From the NCBI GenBank assembly GCA_032717465.1, contig CM064671.1, positions 51,927,998 to 51,991,997 on the forward strand: a DNA stretch of 64,000 nucleotides, given 5' to 3'. A model generated the notes under the pieces. That model did no database searches and was not told the origin of the DNA. It was given only the letters and a program-made list of their open reading frames with translations. This document shows positions 20,676-31,366 of the stretch, one piece after another. Both the position numbers and the translations under genes were made by a program. The first letter of the stretch is position 1. Each line of letters begins with the position of its first letter. The DNA is from Coenobita brevimanus (Eukaryota; Arthropoda; Malacostraca; Decapoda; Coenobitidae).

Positions 20676-23600
20676 CTAAAGTCTAGATAAGCAATCTGCA
20701 ATAACATTTTCTTTCCCCTTGACATGTTGTACGTCTAATGAATACTCCTGAAGAAGTAGACTCCATCTTGTCAATCTTTGATTTTTATCTTTAAACTTAC
20801 TAAGGAATTTCAGTGGGTTATGATCGGTATAAATGACTATGGGGTCAAAACCAGAACACAAATAAAATGAAAAATGCTGTAAACCCAAAATCAAGGCCAA
20901 AAGCTCTTTCTCAATAGTTGAGTAGTTCTTTTGAGGTGGAGTGAACTTCTTACTGTAATAAGATACAGGGTGTTCAATACCCTGATCATCCTCTTGCAGC
21001 AAAACAGCCCCAGCTCCTGTATCACTTGCATCAACAGCCATCTTAAAAGGCTTAGCAAAATTTGGAGTAGCGAGCACTGGCTGACTTAATAGGATAGCTT
21101 TAAGTTTGCTGAAAGAGGATTCACAGTTATCGGTCCAGACAAATTTAACTCCCTTTTTCAGTAGGTCTGTAAGTGGTGATACAAGAATTGAAAAGTTAAG
21201 AACAAATCTCCTGTAATAACCTACCATTCCCAAAAATCTTTGTAGCTCTTTCCTACTTTTAGGTCTGGGAAGATCACTTATAACCTGAACCTTAGCTCCT
21301 GGTGGTGCAACATGTCCATCACCAATTACGTACCCAAGGTACTGAACTTTAGCTTGACCAAACTCACACTTTGATAAATTAGCTACAAGATTACCCTGAA
21401 CCAAACGCTCAAGAAATTTACTGACATGGCATAGGTGATCTTTCCAGTTGTCACTGAAGATTAATACATCATGAATATAAACAACACACCCTGCCAAACC
21501 CTCTGTTACAACATTCATGAGCTTCTGAAATGTGGCTGGTGCATTCTTCATACCATATGGCATTACAGAACATGCAAAAGTCTTTCCTAGTGTTACAAAA
21601 CATGCGATCTCCCTAGCACGTTCAGTCATAGGTACTTGCCAGTATCCCTTTAACAAATCAAACTTACTTATGTACCTAGCCTTTCCGATCTTGTCTATGT
21701 AATCTTCCACACGAGGGAGAGGGTAAGTGTCTGTTTTGGTTATCTGATTAACACGTCTGTAGTCAATGCAAAGCCGCTGTGACCCACCTGGCTTAGGGAC
21801 TAGAGTGACAGGAGAACTCCACTCACTCTGACAGGGCTCAATCATCTTGTGGTCCAACAGGTAGCCAAGCTCCTTCAGGATGAGAGGAACTTTCACTGGG
21901 TTCACACGGTAAGGAGGCAGTTTAATTGGCTTTGCGTCTCCAACATCGACATCATGCATCAACACAGTGGTTCTTCCCGGAGTGGCACAGAACACTTGCG
22001 GGTACTCCTGCAGTAATGCCGAAAACTCCTGCCTTTCCTCAGGAGCTAGATGAGAAAGCTTGGTCTGGAGATCATTCATGATATCAGGATTCTTCCCCAA
22101 ACTATCACTCAGGCTCATGCTGCATGGGAGAACTTCACTTGCAGACTTGGGTGGAACAGCTACAGTGCAGACTGGGTTATTTTCGTCCCGCCTGTGATAT
22201 AACTTTAGCATGTTGATGTGACAAAGTTGCTTGTTCTTTCTACGATCTGGTGTGGCGATGACATAGTTGATATCACTGAGTTTCTTCTCCACGAAATAAG
22301 GACCACTAAACTTGGCATGAAGAGGTTGCCCAAGCACTGGTAGCAGAATCAAAACCTGATCTCCTGGCTGAAAGTGGCGTAACCTGGACTTCTTATCATA
22401 CCAAGTCTTCATCTTCTGAGCAGCTCCTAAATTCTCTCTCGCCATCTGTAAAGCAGTGGACAGCCGTTCTTTGAACTTCATCACATACTCCAGCAGGTTG
22501 ACGTCATCTTCCTCCGACAGCCAGCATTCCTTGAGTAGCTTAAGGGGTCCTCTTACTTCATGGCCAAATAGTAGTTCAAAAGGTGAGAAGCCCAGTGATT
22601 CATTTGGAGATTCTCTTGCGGCAAATACAACGAATGGAAGACCTTTATCCCAGTCTTTCTGATGTTCCAAACAGTATTTCTTGAGCATCGATTTGAGTGT
22701 TTGATGATATCTCTCCAACGCTCCTTGAGTCTGGGGATGGTAAGCTGAAGACGTGATCTGGGTGATGCCCAACTCTTTCAGAGACTGCTTGAAAACATTT
22801 GACATGAAATTACTTCCCCGGTCTGACTGTACCTCCTTGGGCAGACCAAACTTTGTGAAGAGCCCTAGCATTTCCTTAACCACGTTCTTTGCTGAGATAT
22901 TTCTAAGTGGAATGGCTTCAGGATAACGAGTAGCCATATCAATCAGGGTCAACACATAAGAAAATCCTGAAGAAGTCTTTGGAAGAGGGCCCACAATATC
23001 CACCAACACACGGGTGAATGGCGCCTCAAAAGGAGGAATGGGAACTAGAGGTGCAACCTTTTCGGTCTGATTACACTTCCCCACAACTTGACAGGTGTGA
23101 CAAGACTTACAATACCAGGAAACATCCCTGAAGATACATGGCCAGTAGAAGTGTTTCAAAATGCGTGCCACAGTCTTCCTCACTCCAAGGTGTACTGCCA
23201 AACTGGAATCATGAGCCACTCTAATGATATCCTGCCTACAAACACGAGGGATGGCAACTTGATGTACAACCTCCCATTCACAGTCGGCTGATGCTGTTGG
23301 GGGTCTCCACTTCCTCATAAGTACTCCTGACTTTATAGAATAACAAGTAGAAGCACCAGCTGACTCTTCCTCACTGCAAGCAGTGTTAGCTAGACCTTTC
23401 AACTCAGGGTCAGCAACCTGCAACTCAACCAACTCTTGACGTGACAAATTATCAACACTATGGGGTACTGCCTCATCTGGTGAGTGGTCCAAATTAGCAA
23501 GAAAAGTGTCAGCTAGGATAACATCATCATCATCATTATCCTCTAAGTCACCAGTAACTTTAGACTTAGCCCTAGTGACAGCACATGCAGGGAACACATC

Positions 23601-23993
23601 AGGGACATCACAATCCTGGGCCGCAGCCACTGGCTCACTAGACAACTGAGGAGCTGGACACACTTGACTTCCACCAATATCATTTCCAAGTAAGAAAGTT
23701 ACACCTAACATTGAGAGTGTCTCAACCAACCCAACCATAACGGAACCATTAACAAAACCAGAGTCTAAATTCACTCTGCACAGAGGGACAGAGAAGTAAT
23801 TATTCCCTACACCTTGTAAGATTACAGTTGCATCAGAGGTATTAACATTAGAGCCTAGAACACTTGTCAGCATAAGGGATTGGCAAGCACCTGTATCACG
23901 ATATATTTTAACCGATTTCCTGTCATTACTGTCCAGAGGACTGACAAAACCTTTCAGACAGGAAATTAGCACATGAACTCTTGAGAGTGTCAC
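20676..23993 (-). pseudogene. pol of copy 2: PR-IN-RT-RNaseH, RT active site altered
   Basis: An open frame of about 1100 codons starting just before the protease. It carries protease DTGA, the integrase zinc finger and DD35E region (SDRGSNF, ALERYHQT), RT, and RNase H ending in ENVIADCLSRL, with the fourth acidic residue intact. The RT catalytic box reads YIHD instead of YIDD (GAT to CAT on the coding strand, at about codon 841), which should abolish polymerase activity. One codon is missing in AAQ-KMKTW relative to copy 1. The first codons shown (MTLSRVHVLI) are out of the ancestral frame: a +1 change near 23950 joins this frame to gag. Confidence 0.9.
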
Positions 23994-24498
23994 CCACGTT
24001 ACTGCTCAAAAGAGGAGCTCCATCATGAGAATTTAATTTACCCCTCAAAGCAGGTTCAGTTAACTCAGTTAAAGAATTCTGGGAACTCTCAAGGGTGGAC
24101 ACTAGACCAATTGACTGAATATTTAAAGACTCCTTTTTGTTCACATCACGCTGTCTCCTGAAACATTTCTCTGTAGTATGACCAAGCTTACTACAATAAG
24201 CACATTTACTTTTCTGAAATCTATTGGTGAAGCTGGTATTTACTTCCTGAGAAACATCATCTTTATTCTCATTCCTGTTACCTGTACTCTGAGTAGAGGC
24301 AACGTACTTACTCTCAGCTTTCCTTTTTTCTTTAGAATATCTCTTGTGAGTGAGAACATATTCATTAGCTAAAACTGCAGCATCAGACAAATTATCTATT
24401 CTTTTCTCATCAAGATATAGGCTTACATCTTTATTAATACACCTCTTGAAGTCCTCCAGCAAAATCATCTGCTTAAATTTGTCAAAATCAGAATCCAC
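23926..24498 (-). pseudogene. gag C-terminal part of copy 2 (zinc knuckle)
   Basis: This frame carries the gag C-terminal region with the CCHC knuckle CAYCSKLGHTTEKC and the linker to protease (SLNIQSIGLVSTLESSQ). Its 3' end overlaps the pol frame. In copy 1 the two are one frame; here TGAT became TGAAA, giving +1. Upstream it is cut off from gag N-terminus by the stops at 24514-24522. Confidence 0.85.
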
Positions 24499-24522
24499 AT
24501 TCTTAGAATTTAACCACTACTC

Positions 24523-25314
24523 TTACAGATCTTCTTTGATTTTTGCATACTCAACATGGGATTGCTTATCTTGCTTATAAGTTGTCCTAAATTTTACCCT
24601 ATAGGCTTCACGAACAAGCTCATAGGCCTTAAGAGTCAAGCTCTTAACTACATCATAATTATCAGATTGATCCTGAGGCAAAGATGCATAAGTTACTTGA
24701 GCTTTACCGGTGAGAACAGTTTGAAGGAGTACTGGCCAATACTCTTTGGGCCAATTAAAACCTGTAGCTACCCTCTCAAACAACTGAAAATACTTTGTTA
24801 AATCAGATTCATTAAAAGGAGGGACAAGTTTAACATTTTTAGCCACATCAAAATCATCAGAGCTAGATGATCCAGTTCCACCTTGTTTCATGCGATACTC
24901 ATAGTCTGCCTGAATCCTAGCAAGTTCAACTTGTGCCTGAAACTCGGCCTCCTGAACACGAGCCTGAGACTCCGCCTCCTTAGCCTGAGACTTAGCCTCC
25001 TTAGCATGAGCCTGAAACTCAGCTTCCTTAACACGTGCCTCGTGCAGAGCTAGCTGTAACTTAGCTATTTCAATCTGCGTTTTCTCATTTGGAGGAGTTA
25101 CATTAAACAAGCTTTCATTAATCATGTCAACAATTTGATCTTTAGAATGATGAGAGCGAACAGCAATTCCCAATTGTTGAGCAACAAGCTTAAGTTCATT
25201 CTTTGTTCTGTTTTCTACATCACACACTGTTTGCACATTTGACAAAAAATCTTTGGCTTCATCAAGCGTAGTAATAGCAGACATCATGAATAAATCACAG
25301 TCACAAAATATCAA
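24523..25314 (-). pseudogene. gag N-terminal part of copy 2
   Basis: The frame runs from just inside the 5' LTR to KIKEDL, where TTA GAG CAG of copy 1 has become TAA GAG TAG, i.e. two nonsense codons three positions apart. The coiled-coil block (KEAEFQA/KEAKSQAKEAESQA) is shorter than in copies 1 and 3. The capsid-like region (FNESDLTKYFQLFERVATGF, WPVLLQTVLTGKAQ) is intact. Confidence 0.85.
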
Positions 25315-25368
25315 GCAATATCCTTATGATAATATCCTGAATATCCTGATAAGAGGTCGCCAAATTTA

Positions 25369-26151
25369 TGTTACGGAACAGAGAAAGATAATGTACACTT
25401 TAAGTGAGAATACTAAAAACCACTACTGTCCCGTAAAGTTCCAGGTTTAAAACAAAAGAGTTAGGTAAAATTACAAGTTAAAGTTTAATGCTCAAACTAA
25501 CAACAAAACATTCAGGACTCATAAGGATAAATTAATGGCAAAAAACAGGTTAAATATATGGTTAACTGCAATAGCCTGTATTAACACGAAATTAGCAAGA
25601 GTAAATTAATCTAAGTCAGCCCTGATAAAATGAAATACCAGATAATACTCAGTGAATGCAAGATATATTATTACAGATACAAACTATTATTAAATAGGGC
25701 TGACACCAAAAACATATGAACCACAAAAACCTTACTAGGCCCAAGAATTAACACCTTACGCTACACAGTACAAGAAAAAATGCAGTAACAGTTATACTCA
25801 AATTACACAGCTTCTAGATGGTTGGAGACTTCCTGAGCACTCACAATAATAACAACTGTACAGGGGAGGATAGAGATGTGAACAAAATGAGGAGTAGATC
25901 TAAGTGGTAATTAATGTAGAGACTGAGCTCATTATATAGGGGCCAGCAGAGCTTGATACAACTTGTAAGAAGGACGCGCAAATGAAGCCATGGGGACAAA
26001 GAGTTGACAATCCTGCTCTGAACAACAGAAAGAACGACTTACTTTACTATAAGGGTAGAAGGGGGGAGTGAGGTAGAACACGCTCATGATCAAACATGCA
26101 GCTTACTGTACGTTAGAATTACACAAAGGATGATGAAATCATAGGCTATGT

Positions 26152-26155
<4 letters not shown>
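25369..26155 (-). repeat. 5' LTR of copy 2
   Basis: 787 bp, partner of 19830-20614. The primer-site motif TGGCGACCTC lies just inside it (minus strand, about 25353-25362). Confidence 0.93.

Positions 26156-26205
<50 letters not shown>
26156..26205. repeat. (TA)n microsatellite between LTR copy 2 and a SINE
   Basis: 50 bp of TA. Its left edge is the LTR terminus and its right edge is the 5' head of a tRNA-derived SINE. Confidence 0.96.
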
Positions 26206-26208
<3 letters not shown>

Positions 26209-26593
26209 GCCTCTGTGGTATAGTGGTAGAGTGTGTGTTTCGTACACGGGTGAACCAGGGTTCGCGCCCCGCCAGGGTAATAAACTTTGGGAGTGTTCAC
26301 CCGGCCACGTACTGCATTGATGGACACAAGGGGTGCTGTGGTTGAACCAGTGTCGCTTACTATAAAGTATGCTTGCACCCAGTCGGCTTGCGCGGGCCGA
26401 TTACACTTGGTTCACAGACTACACACACATCCAAAGCCACTCCAACACTACAATTACACTTAAAAGCACTTCTCACCATACATACAATCTCTACCAGACA
26501 GCCTAAGCCACTTGGTAGGGATAAATTGGCTGTACCGTCCCGACTTTGGTCGAGATAGGCCGGTCCTGCAGTGGATACTCAAACGGCTGATGA

Positions 26594-26596
<3 letters not shown>
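26209..26596 (+). mobile_element. tRNA-headed SINE, copy A
   Basis: About 388 bp. The head resembles a tRNA: CCTCTGTGGTATAGTGGTAG (A-box region) and GGGTTCGCGCCCC (B box), which is an internal RNA polymerase III promoter. The body is unrelated to tRNA and is shared with copy B at 26892-27289 (TGCTTGCACCCAGT, CTACACACACATCCAAAGCC, TACAATCTCTACCAGACAGC). The 3' end is CGGCTGATGATGATA running into (TA)n. The acceptor-stem pairing is incomplete, so this is a SINE rather than a tRNA gene. It is mobilised in trans by a LINE, probably one with a non-poly(A) tail. Confidence 0.85.
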
Positions 26597-26630
<34 letters not shown>

Positions 26631-26670
26631 ATTATAATGTGTGTGTATTTGTGTATGTGTGTGTGTGTGT
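26597..26670. repeat. (TA)n then TGTG-rich microsatellite
   Basis: TA tail of SINE copy A (26597-26626), then an imperfect GT tract (26639-26670). Confidence 0.9.
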
Positions 26671-26739
26671 ACATCCTATGAGCGCCCAGTGTCCTCAATG
26701 TAGGACGGAACTGGGCATTTTCAAAATTTAATAAAGAAG

Positions 26740-26853
26740 GGAACCCTGGGGTAGGGACCTATGAGCTTCGCGACTATGAGCCGATAGGCGGAGGGCGGTA
26801 CGCCTAGCACCATTCCGACAAAATTCCTCGCACAAAACTTCTGGGAACCAATG

Positions 26854-26855
<2 letters not shown>
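26740..26855 (-). repeat. Interspersed repeat fragment
   Basis: Its right end (GCACAAAACTTCTGGGAACC, then AATGGAA) recurs inverted at about 30354-30383 next to another (TA)n. So a dispersed repeat ends in CCATTGGTTCCCAG adjoining TA. Identity unknown. Confidence 0.5.

Positions 26856-26890
<35 letters not shown>
26856..26890. repeat. (TA)n microsatellite
   Basis: 35 bp of TA directly before SINE copy B. Confidence 0.95.
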
Positions 26891-26891
<1 letters not shown>

Positions 26892-26893
<2 letters not shown>

Positions 26894-27287
26894 TCTGTGG
26901 TACAATGGTAGAGAGTGCGTTTTGTACACTGGTGACCCAGGGTTCGCACCCAGCCTGAGTAATATACTTTGGGAGGGTTCACCCAGCCATGTACAGTACC
27001 GCATTGGCAGACACAAGGGGTGCTGTGGTTGAACCAGTGTCGCATACTATAGGGTATGCTTGCACCCAGTTGGCTTGCGCAGATTGATTACACTTGGTTC
27101 ATAGACTACACACACATCCAAAGCCACCACAACACTACAGTTACACCCACAAGCACTTCTCACCCTACATACAATCTCTACCAGACAGCCTAAGCCACTT
27201 GGTAGAGATACATTGGCTGTATCATCCCGACTTCGGTCATGATAGGCCTGTCCTGCAGTGGATACTCAAAACGGCTGATGATGATGA

Positions 27288-27289
<2 letters not shown>
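26892..27289 (+). mobile_element. tRNA-headed SINE, copy B
   Basis: 398 bp, same family as 26209-26596. Head CCTCTGTGGTACAATGGTAG and GGGTTCGCACCC, body GGGTGCTGTGGTTGAACCAG, 3' end CGGCTGATGATGATGACGA then (TA)n. The differences between the two copies are scattered, so they are separate insertions or an old duplication. Confidence 0.85.

Positions 27290-27363
<74 letters not shown>
27290..27363. repeat. (TA)n tail of SINE copy B
   Basis: 74 bp of TA immediately after the SINE 3' end. The following 200 bp (27364-27570) are a moderately GC-rich repeat-like stretch (CCATGAGGAGCGTAGG) that I cannot name. Confidence 0.95.
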
Positions 27364-27365
<2 letters not shown>

Positions 27366-27570
27366 ATCATCCAATCCTACGTTGCACCATGAGGAGCGTA
27401 GGTGTCCGGGGATGGCCAGTTGGTCCTGACATTTAAGATGACAGTGACCAGCCTCACTCATCCCTGAGTGACATTACATGAGCAATAAACTCCAACCATC
27501 CCTTGGCTATATACCTGCACCGGCTGAGTCTGACTGGAGCACAATAATTACCCACTAAACCACCAGGCGC

Positions 27571-27657
27571 CAAAGTTTGGTTATATAGTTACCACCCAGC
27601 ATAGTAAATGGTTTCCTGGTGTACAGAAAACCATTTGGCTTGTCACCCAGTGTAAAG
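27571..27657 (+). repeat. Fragment of the foldback family of 14157-14607
   Basis: GGTTATATAGTTACCACCCA, AAATGGTTTCCTGGTGTACA and GGCTTGTCACCCAG match one arm of the foldback element. Only one arm is present. Confidence 0.7.
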
Positions 27658-27712
27658 TCACCCACAGGCAGAAGGAAGAGGAAAGAATGAAGGAAAGAAA
27701 GATGGAAGAGGG

Positions 27713-27714
<2 letters not shown>

Positions 27715-27759
<45 letters not shown>
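27715..27759. repeat. (TA)n microsatellite, left flank of LTR copy 3
   Basis: 45 bp of TA preceded by a purine-rich GGAAAGA patch, ending at the LTR start TGTTAC. Confidence 0.96.
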
Positions 27760-27763
<4 letters not shown>

Positions 27764-28553
27764 ACATAGCCTATGATTTCATCATCCTTTGTGTAATTTT
27801 AACGCACAGTATGCTGCATGTTTGATCACGAGCGTTCTGCCTCAGTCCCCCCCTTCTACCGTTATAGTAGAGTAAGTTGTCCTTTCTGTTGTTCAGAGCG
27901 GGTTTGTCAACTCTGTGTCCCCATGGCTTCATTTGCGCGTCCTTCTTACAAGTCGTATCAAGCTCTGCTGGCCCCTACATAATGAGCTCAGTCTCTGCAT
28001 TATTGCCACTTAGATCTACTCCTCATTTTGTTCACATCTCTGTCCTCCCCTGTACCGTTATTATTATTGTGAGTGCTCCGGAAGTCTCCAACCATCTAGC
28101 AGCTATGTAATTTGAGTATAACTGTTATTGCATTTTTTCCTTGTACTGTATAGCATAAGGTGTTGATTTGTAGGCCTAGTGAGTTTTTTTTGTAATTTAT
28201 TTAGGATTCATTTTGTTAGCCAGATTTAATAATATTTTGTATCTGTAATAATTTATCTTGCATTAACTGAGCATTACCCAGTGTATTTTCATTTTATCAG
28301 GGCTGACTTAGGTAAATTTACTCTTGCTAATTTCGTGTTAATGGAGGCTATTGCAGTTAACCATATATTTAACCTGTTTTTTGCCATTACATTATCCTTA
28401 TGAGTCCTGAATGTTTTGTTGTTAGTTTGAGCATTAAACTTGAACTTGTAATTTTACCTAACTCTTTTGTTTTGAACCTGGAACTTTACGGGACAGTAGT
28501 GATTATTAGTATTCTCACTTAAAGTGTACATTATCTTTCTCTGTTCCGTAACA
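27760..28553 (+). repeat. 5' LTR of copy 3
   Basis: 794 bp, TGTTACATAGCC...CCGTAACA. Its last 254 bp match 30030-30283 with about four differences. Confidence 0.93.
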
Positions 28554-28607
28554 TAAATTTGGCGACCTCATATCAGAATATTCAGGATATTATCATAAGG
28601 ATATTGC

Positions 28608-30029
28608 TTGATATTTTGTGACTGTTACTTATTCATGATGTCTACTATTACTACACTTGATGAAGCCAAAGATTTTTTGTCAAATGTGCAAACAGTGTTG
28701 GATGTAGAAAACAGAACAAAGAATGAACTTAAGCTTGTTGCTCAACGATTGGGAATTCCTGTTCGCTCTCATCATTCTAAAGATCAAATTGCTGACATGA
28801 TTAATGAAAGCTTGTTTAATGTAACTCCTCCAAATGAGCAAACGCAGATTGAATTAGGTAAGTTACAGCTAGCCCTGCAGGAGGCTCAGGCTAAGGAGGC
28901 GGAGTCTTGTGTTAAGGAGGCTGAATTTCAAGCACGTGCTAAGGAGGCTGAGTCTCAGGCTCGTATTCAGGAGGCTGAATTTCAGGCAAATGCTAAGGAG
29001 GCGGAGTCTCTGGCTCGTATTCAGGAGGCACAGATACAGGCACAAATTGAACTTGCCAGGATTCAGGCAGACCACGAGTATCGCATGAAACAAGGTGGAA
29101 CTGGATCATCTAGCTCTGATGATTTTGATGTGGCTAAAAATGTTAAACTTGTCTCTCCTTTTAATGAATCTGATTTAACAAAGTATTTTCAGTTGTTTGA
29201 GAGCGTAGCTACAGGTTTTAATTGGCCCAAAAAGTATTGGCCAGTACTCCTTCAAACTGTTCTCACCGGTAAAGCTCAAGTAACTTATGCATCTTTGCCT
29301 CAGGATCAATCTGATAATTATGATGTAGTTAAGAGCTTGATTCTTAAGGCCTATGAGCTTGTTCCTGAAGCTTATAGAGAAAAATTTAGGACAACTTTCA
29401 AGCAAGATAAGCAATCCCATGTTGAGTATGCAAAAATCAAAGAAGATCTGTTAGAGCAGTGGTTAAATTCTAAGAATATGGATTCTGATTTTGGTAAATT
29501 TAAGCAGATGATTTTGCTGGAGGACTTCAAAAGGTGTATTAGTAAAGATGTAAGCCTATATCTTGATGAGAGAAGAATAGGTAATTTGTCTGATGATGCA
29601 GTTTTAGCTGATGAATATGTTCTCACTCACAAGAGATATTCTAAAGAAAAAAGGAAAGCTGAGAGTACGTTGCCTCTACTCAGAGTACAGGTAACAGGAA
29701 AGAGAATAAAGATGATGTTTCTCAGGAAGTAAATACCAGCTTCACCTCTAGATTTCAGAAAAGTAAATGTGCTTATTGTAGTAAGCTTGGTCATACTATG
29801 GAGAAATGTTTCAGGAGATAGCGTGATGTGAACAAAAAGGAGTCTTTAAATATTCAGTCAATTGGTCTAGTGTCCACTCTTGAGAGTTCCCAGAATTCTT
29901 TAACTGAGGTAACTGAACCTACTTTGAGGGGTAACTTAAATTCTCATGATGGAGCTCCTCTTTTGAGCAGTAACGTGGGTGACACTCTCAAGAGTTCATG
30001 TGCTAATTTCCTGTCTGATGGTTTTGTCA
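28608..30029 (+). pseudogene. gag of copy 3, disrupted
   Basis: The frame is open from 28608 to about 29670 (EAKDFLSNVQTV, the longest KEAEFQA/KEAESQA coiled-coil block of the three copies, the capsid-like FNESDLTKYFQLFE). A frameshift near 29665 (ESTLPLLRVQ instead of ESKYVASTQ) interrupts it. The zinc knuckle CAYCSKLGHTMEKC follows in another frame, then CAG has become TAG at 29819-29821. The remaining gag tail (NIQSIGLVSTLESSQNS) runs to SDGFV and fuses to LTR sequence. Confidence 0.88.
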
Positions 30030-30279
30030 GGGCTGACTTAGGTAAATTTACTCTTGCTAATTTCGTGTTAATAGAGGCTATTGCAGTTAACCATATATTT
30101 AACCTGTTTTTTGCCATTACATTATCCTTATGAGTCCTGAATGTTTTGTTCTTAGTTTGAGCATTAAACTTTAACTTGTAATTTTACCTAACTCTTTTGT
30201 TTTGAACCTGGAACTTTACGGGACAGTAGTGATTTTTAGTATTCTCACTTAAAGTGTACATTATCTTTCTCTGTTCCGT

Positions 30280-30283
<4 letters not shown>
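30030..30283 (+). repeat. Truncated 3' LTR of copy 3
   Basis: Corresponds to 28300-28553 of the 5' LTR. The first two thirds were lost in the internal deletion. Confidence 0.9.

Positions 30284-30355
<72 letters not shown>
30284..30355. repeat. (TA)n microsatellite, right flank of copy 3
   Basis: 72 bp of TA beginning at the base after the LTR end. It is followed by the CCATTGGTTCCCAG repeat end and a purine-rich GGAAAGA patch (30388-30460), both also seen near the other TA tracts. Confidence 0.96.
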
Positions 30356-30357
<2 letters not shown>

Positions 30358-30519
30358 CATTGGTTCCCAGAGGTTTTGTGCAAGAGACAAGGAAAGACGT
30401 AAGGAAAGAAAGACAGAAGAGGATGGAAGGAAAGAAGGATGGAGGAGAGGAAAGGGCAAACACCCGAGAACAGCACTACATCAAGTGAGTGGCTAGTGAG
30501 TGCCCCCACGTACCACAAT

Positions 30520-30540
30520 ATCTATCTATCTATCTATCTA

Positions 30541-30609
<69 letters not shown>
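30520..30609. repeat. (TATC)n-(TA)n compound microsatellite
   Basis: About six TATC units grade into 65 bp of TA. Between 30610 and 30930 no gene is recognised. Confidence 0.95.
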
Positions 30610-30611
<2 letters not shown>

Positions 30612-30929
30612 CTTGGCTTGTGACCATCTTCGTTACGACTAATTCGCACTAACAACGAACGATCCTCCACAAGTACTTTTGGGTTGTCACCAACAACAGT
30701 CGTATTCATAAGCAGCAATCCAGCAGGCTGAGGCAGCATTCCGGAGGTTCACCCATGTAAAATGATTGTGCTGTCAGCATTATGAAAAATGGTTCTGAAT
30801 ATCGAATTTATAATATTTTACGGTTAACATAAACCGATGTTTTATCGGTATATGAATATACTGTTTATTGTTATGTTATTGTTTACAGTCCCTCTTTACT
30901 GCGAAAATACGTATATCACACTGTATGAT

Positions 30930-31366
30930 AATTTGCTACCAAGAATTCACTCGTTCCATCTCGAACCCAAACATACAGCCTCATCGTGATGTTCAGTTTC
31001 ATGCTCGTCATACATGGTTTGTGCGGATTAAAAACTGTTTTTCATTCAAGAACATCAAAGTGAGTGGTAAGGCCACGAGTGCCAGAGTGAAGGCAGTTGA
31101 AGCATTCTTTGAGGAATTCTATTTTTTTTTTAAATATATTTTTCCTGTTCTAAAGTTATTTAAATACTGTTCTATATTTTGAGTAACTGTTATTTGGAGT
31201 ATTTATGCATAATTATTTTAAAAGTGTTTGGACATGTGGGTGGCTTCATAACGTGTACTGTATATCTGACTTCTGACAGTGCTGTGTGTTTATGCATTTT
31301 CTCCTTTTGACCAAATCGACTTGCGATGAATCAATCGGAACGTAACCCCGTCGCAAGTCGAGAACA
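30930..31366 (+). mobile_element. Tigger/pogo-type DNA transposon relic
   Basis: Plus-strand codons around 30985-31110 read FHARHTWFVRIKNCFSFKNI and KVSGKATSARVKAVEAFFEE. This is the end of the CENP-B-type HTH domain of Tigger transposases, normally FxASxGWLxRFKxRxxLxxIKxSGEAASAD. The block 31306-31366 (TCGACTTGCGATGAATC and CCCCGTCGCAAGTCGAG) matches the self-complementary Tigger terminus CGACTTACGACGGG...CCATCGTAAGTCG. The catalytic DDE domain and the left terminus are absent. It sits in the 12-kb IR intron's upstream neighbourhood (between 30.3 and 31.4 kb). Confidence 0.7.

Larger units (their letters stand above)
19830..26155 (-). mobile_element. GmR1-like Ty3/gypsy LTR retrotransposon, copy 2
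   Basis: A full-length minus-strand copy of the element at 1010-7387, with LTRs 19830-20614 (785 bp) and 25369-26155 (787 bp). The domain order is the same. The LTRs share several diagnostic differences from copy 1 (for example AATACCAGATAATACTCAG where copy 1 has AATACACTGGGTAATGCTC), so it belongs to another subfamily rather than being a recent duplicate. Coding is broken by two adjacent nonsense codons, one frameshift, and a substitution in the RT catalytic box. Both outer ends abut (TA)n. It is nested in the IR intron between 19486 and 31633. Confidence 0.95.
27760..30283 (+). mobile_element. GmR1-like LTR retrotransposon, copy 3, internal deletion
   Basis: A plus-strand copy of 2524 bp. 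It has a complete 5' LTR (27760-28553), the primer-site motif TGGCGACCTC, gag, then a direct jump at about 30029 from the end of gag into the middle of the 3' LTR. The whole of pol and about two thirds of the 3' LTR are missing. At the junction the gag side (TTTTGTCAG) and the LTR side (TTTTATCAG) are nearly identical, which suggests a microhomology deletion or template switch. The outer end is intact (CCGTAACA) and abuts (TA)n. It is in opposite orientation to copies 1 and 2. Confidence 0.93.

Noticed and set aside
26209..26280. tRNA gene at the SINE head
   Set aside because: A and B boxes are present, but the acceptor stem does not pair fully. The sequence continues into a shared 300-bp body seen again at 26892, so it is a SINE.
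1010..30283. Endogenous retrovirus with envelope gene
   Set aside because: After RNase H the copy 1 frame ends 60 bp before the 3' LTR. There is no room for and no trace of an envelope protein.
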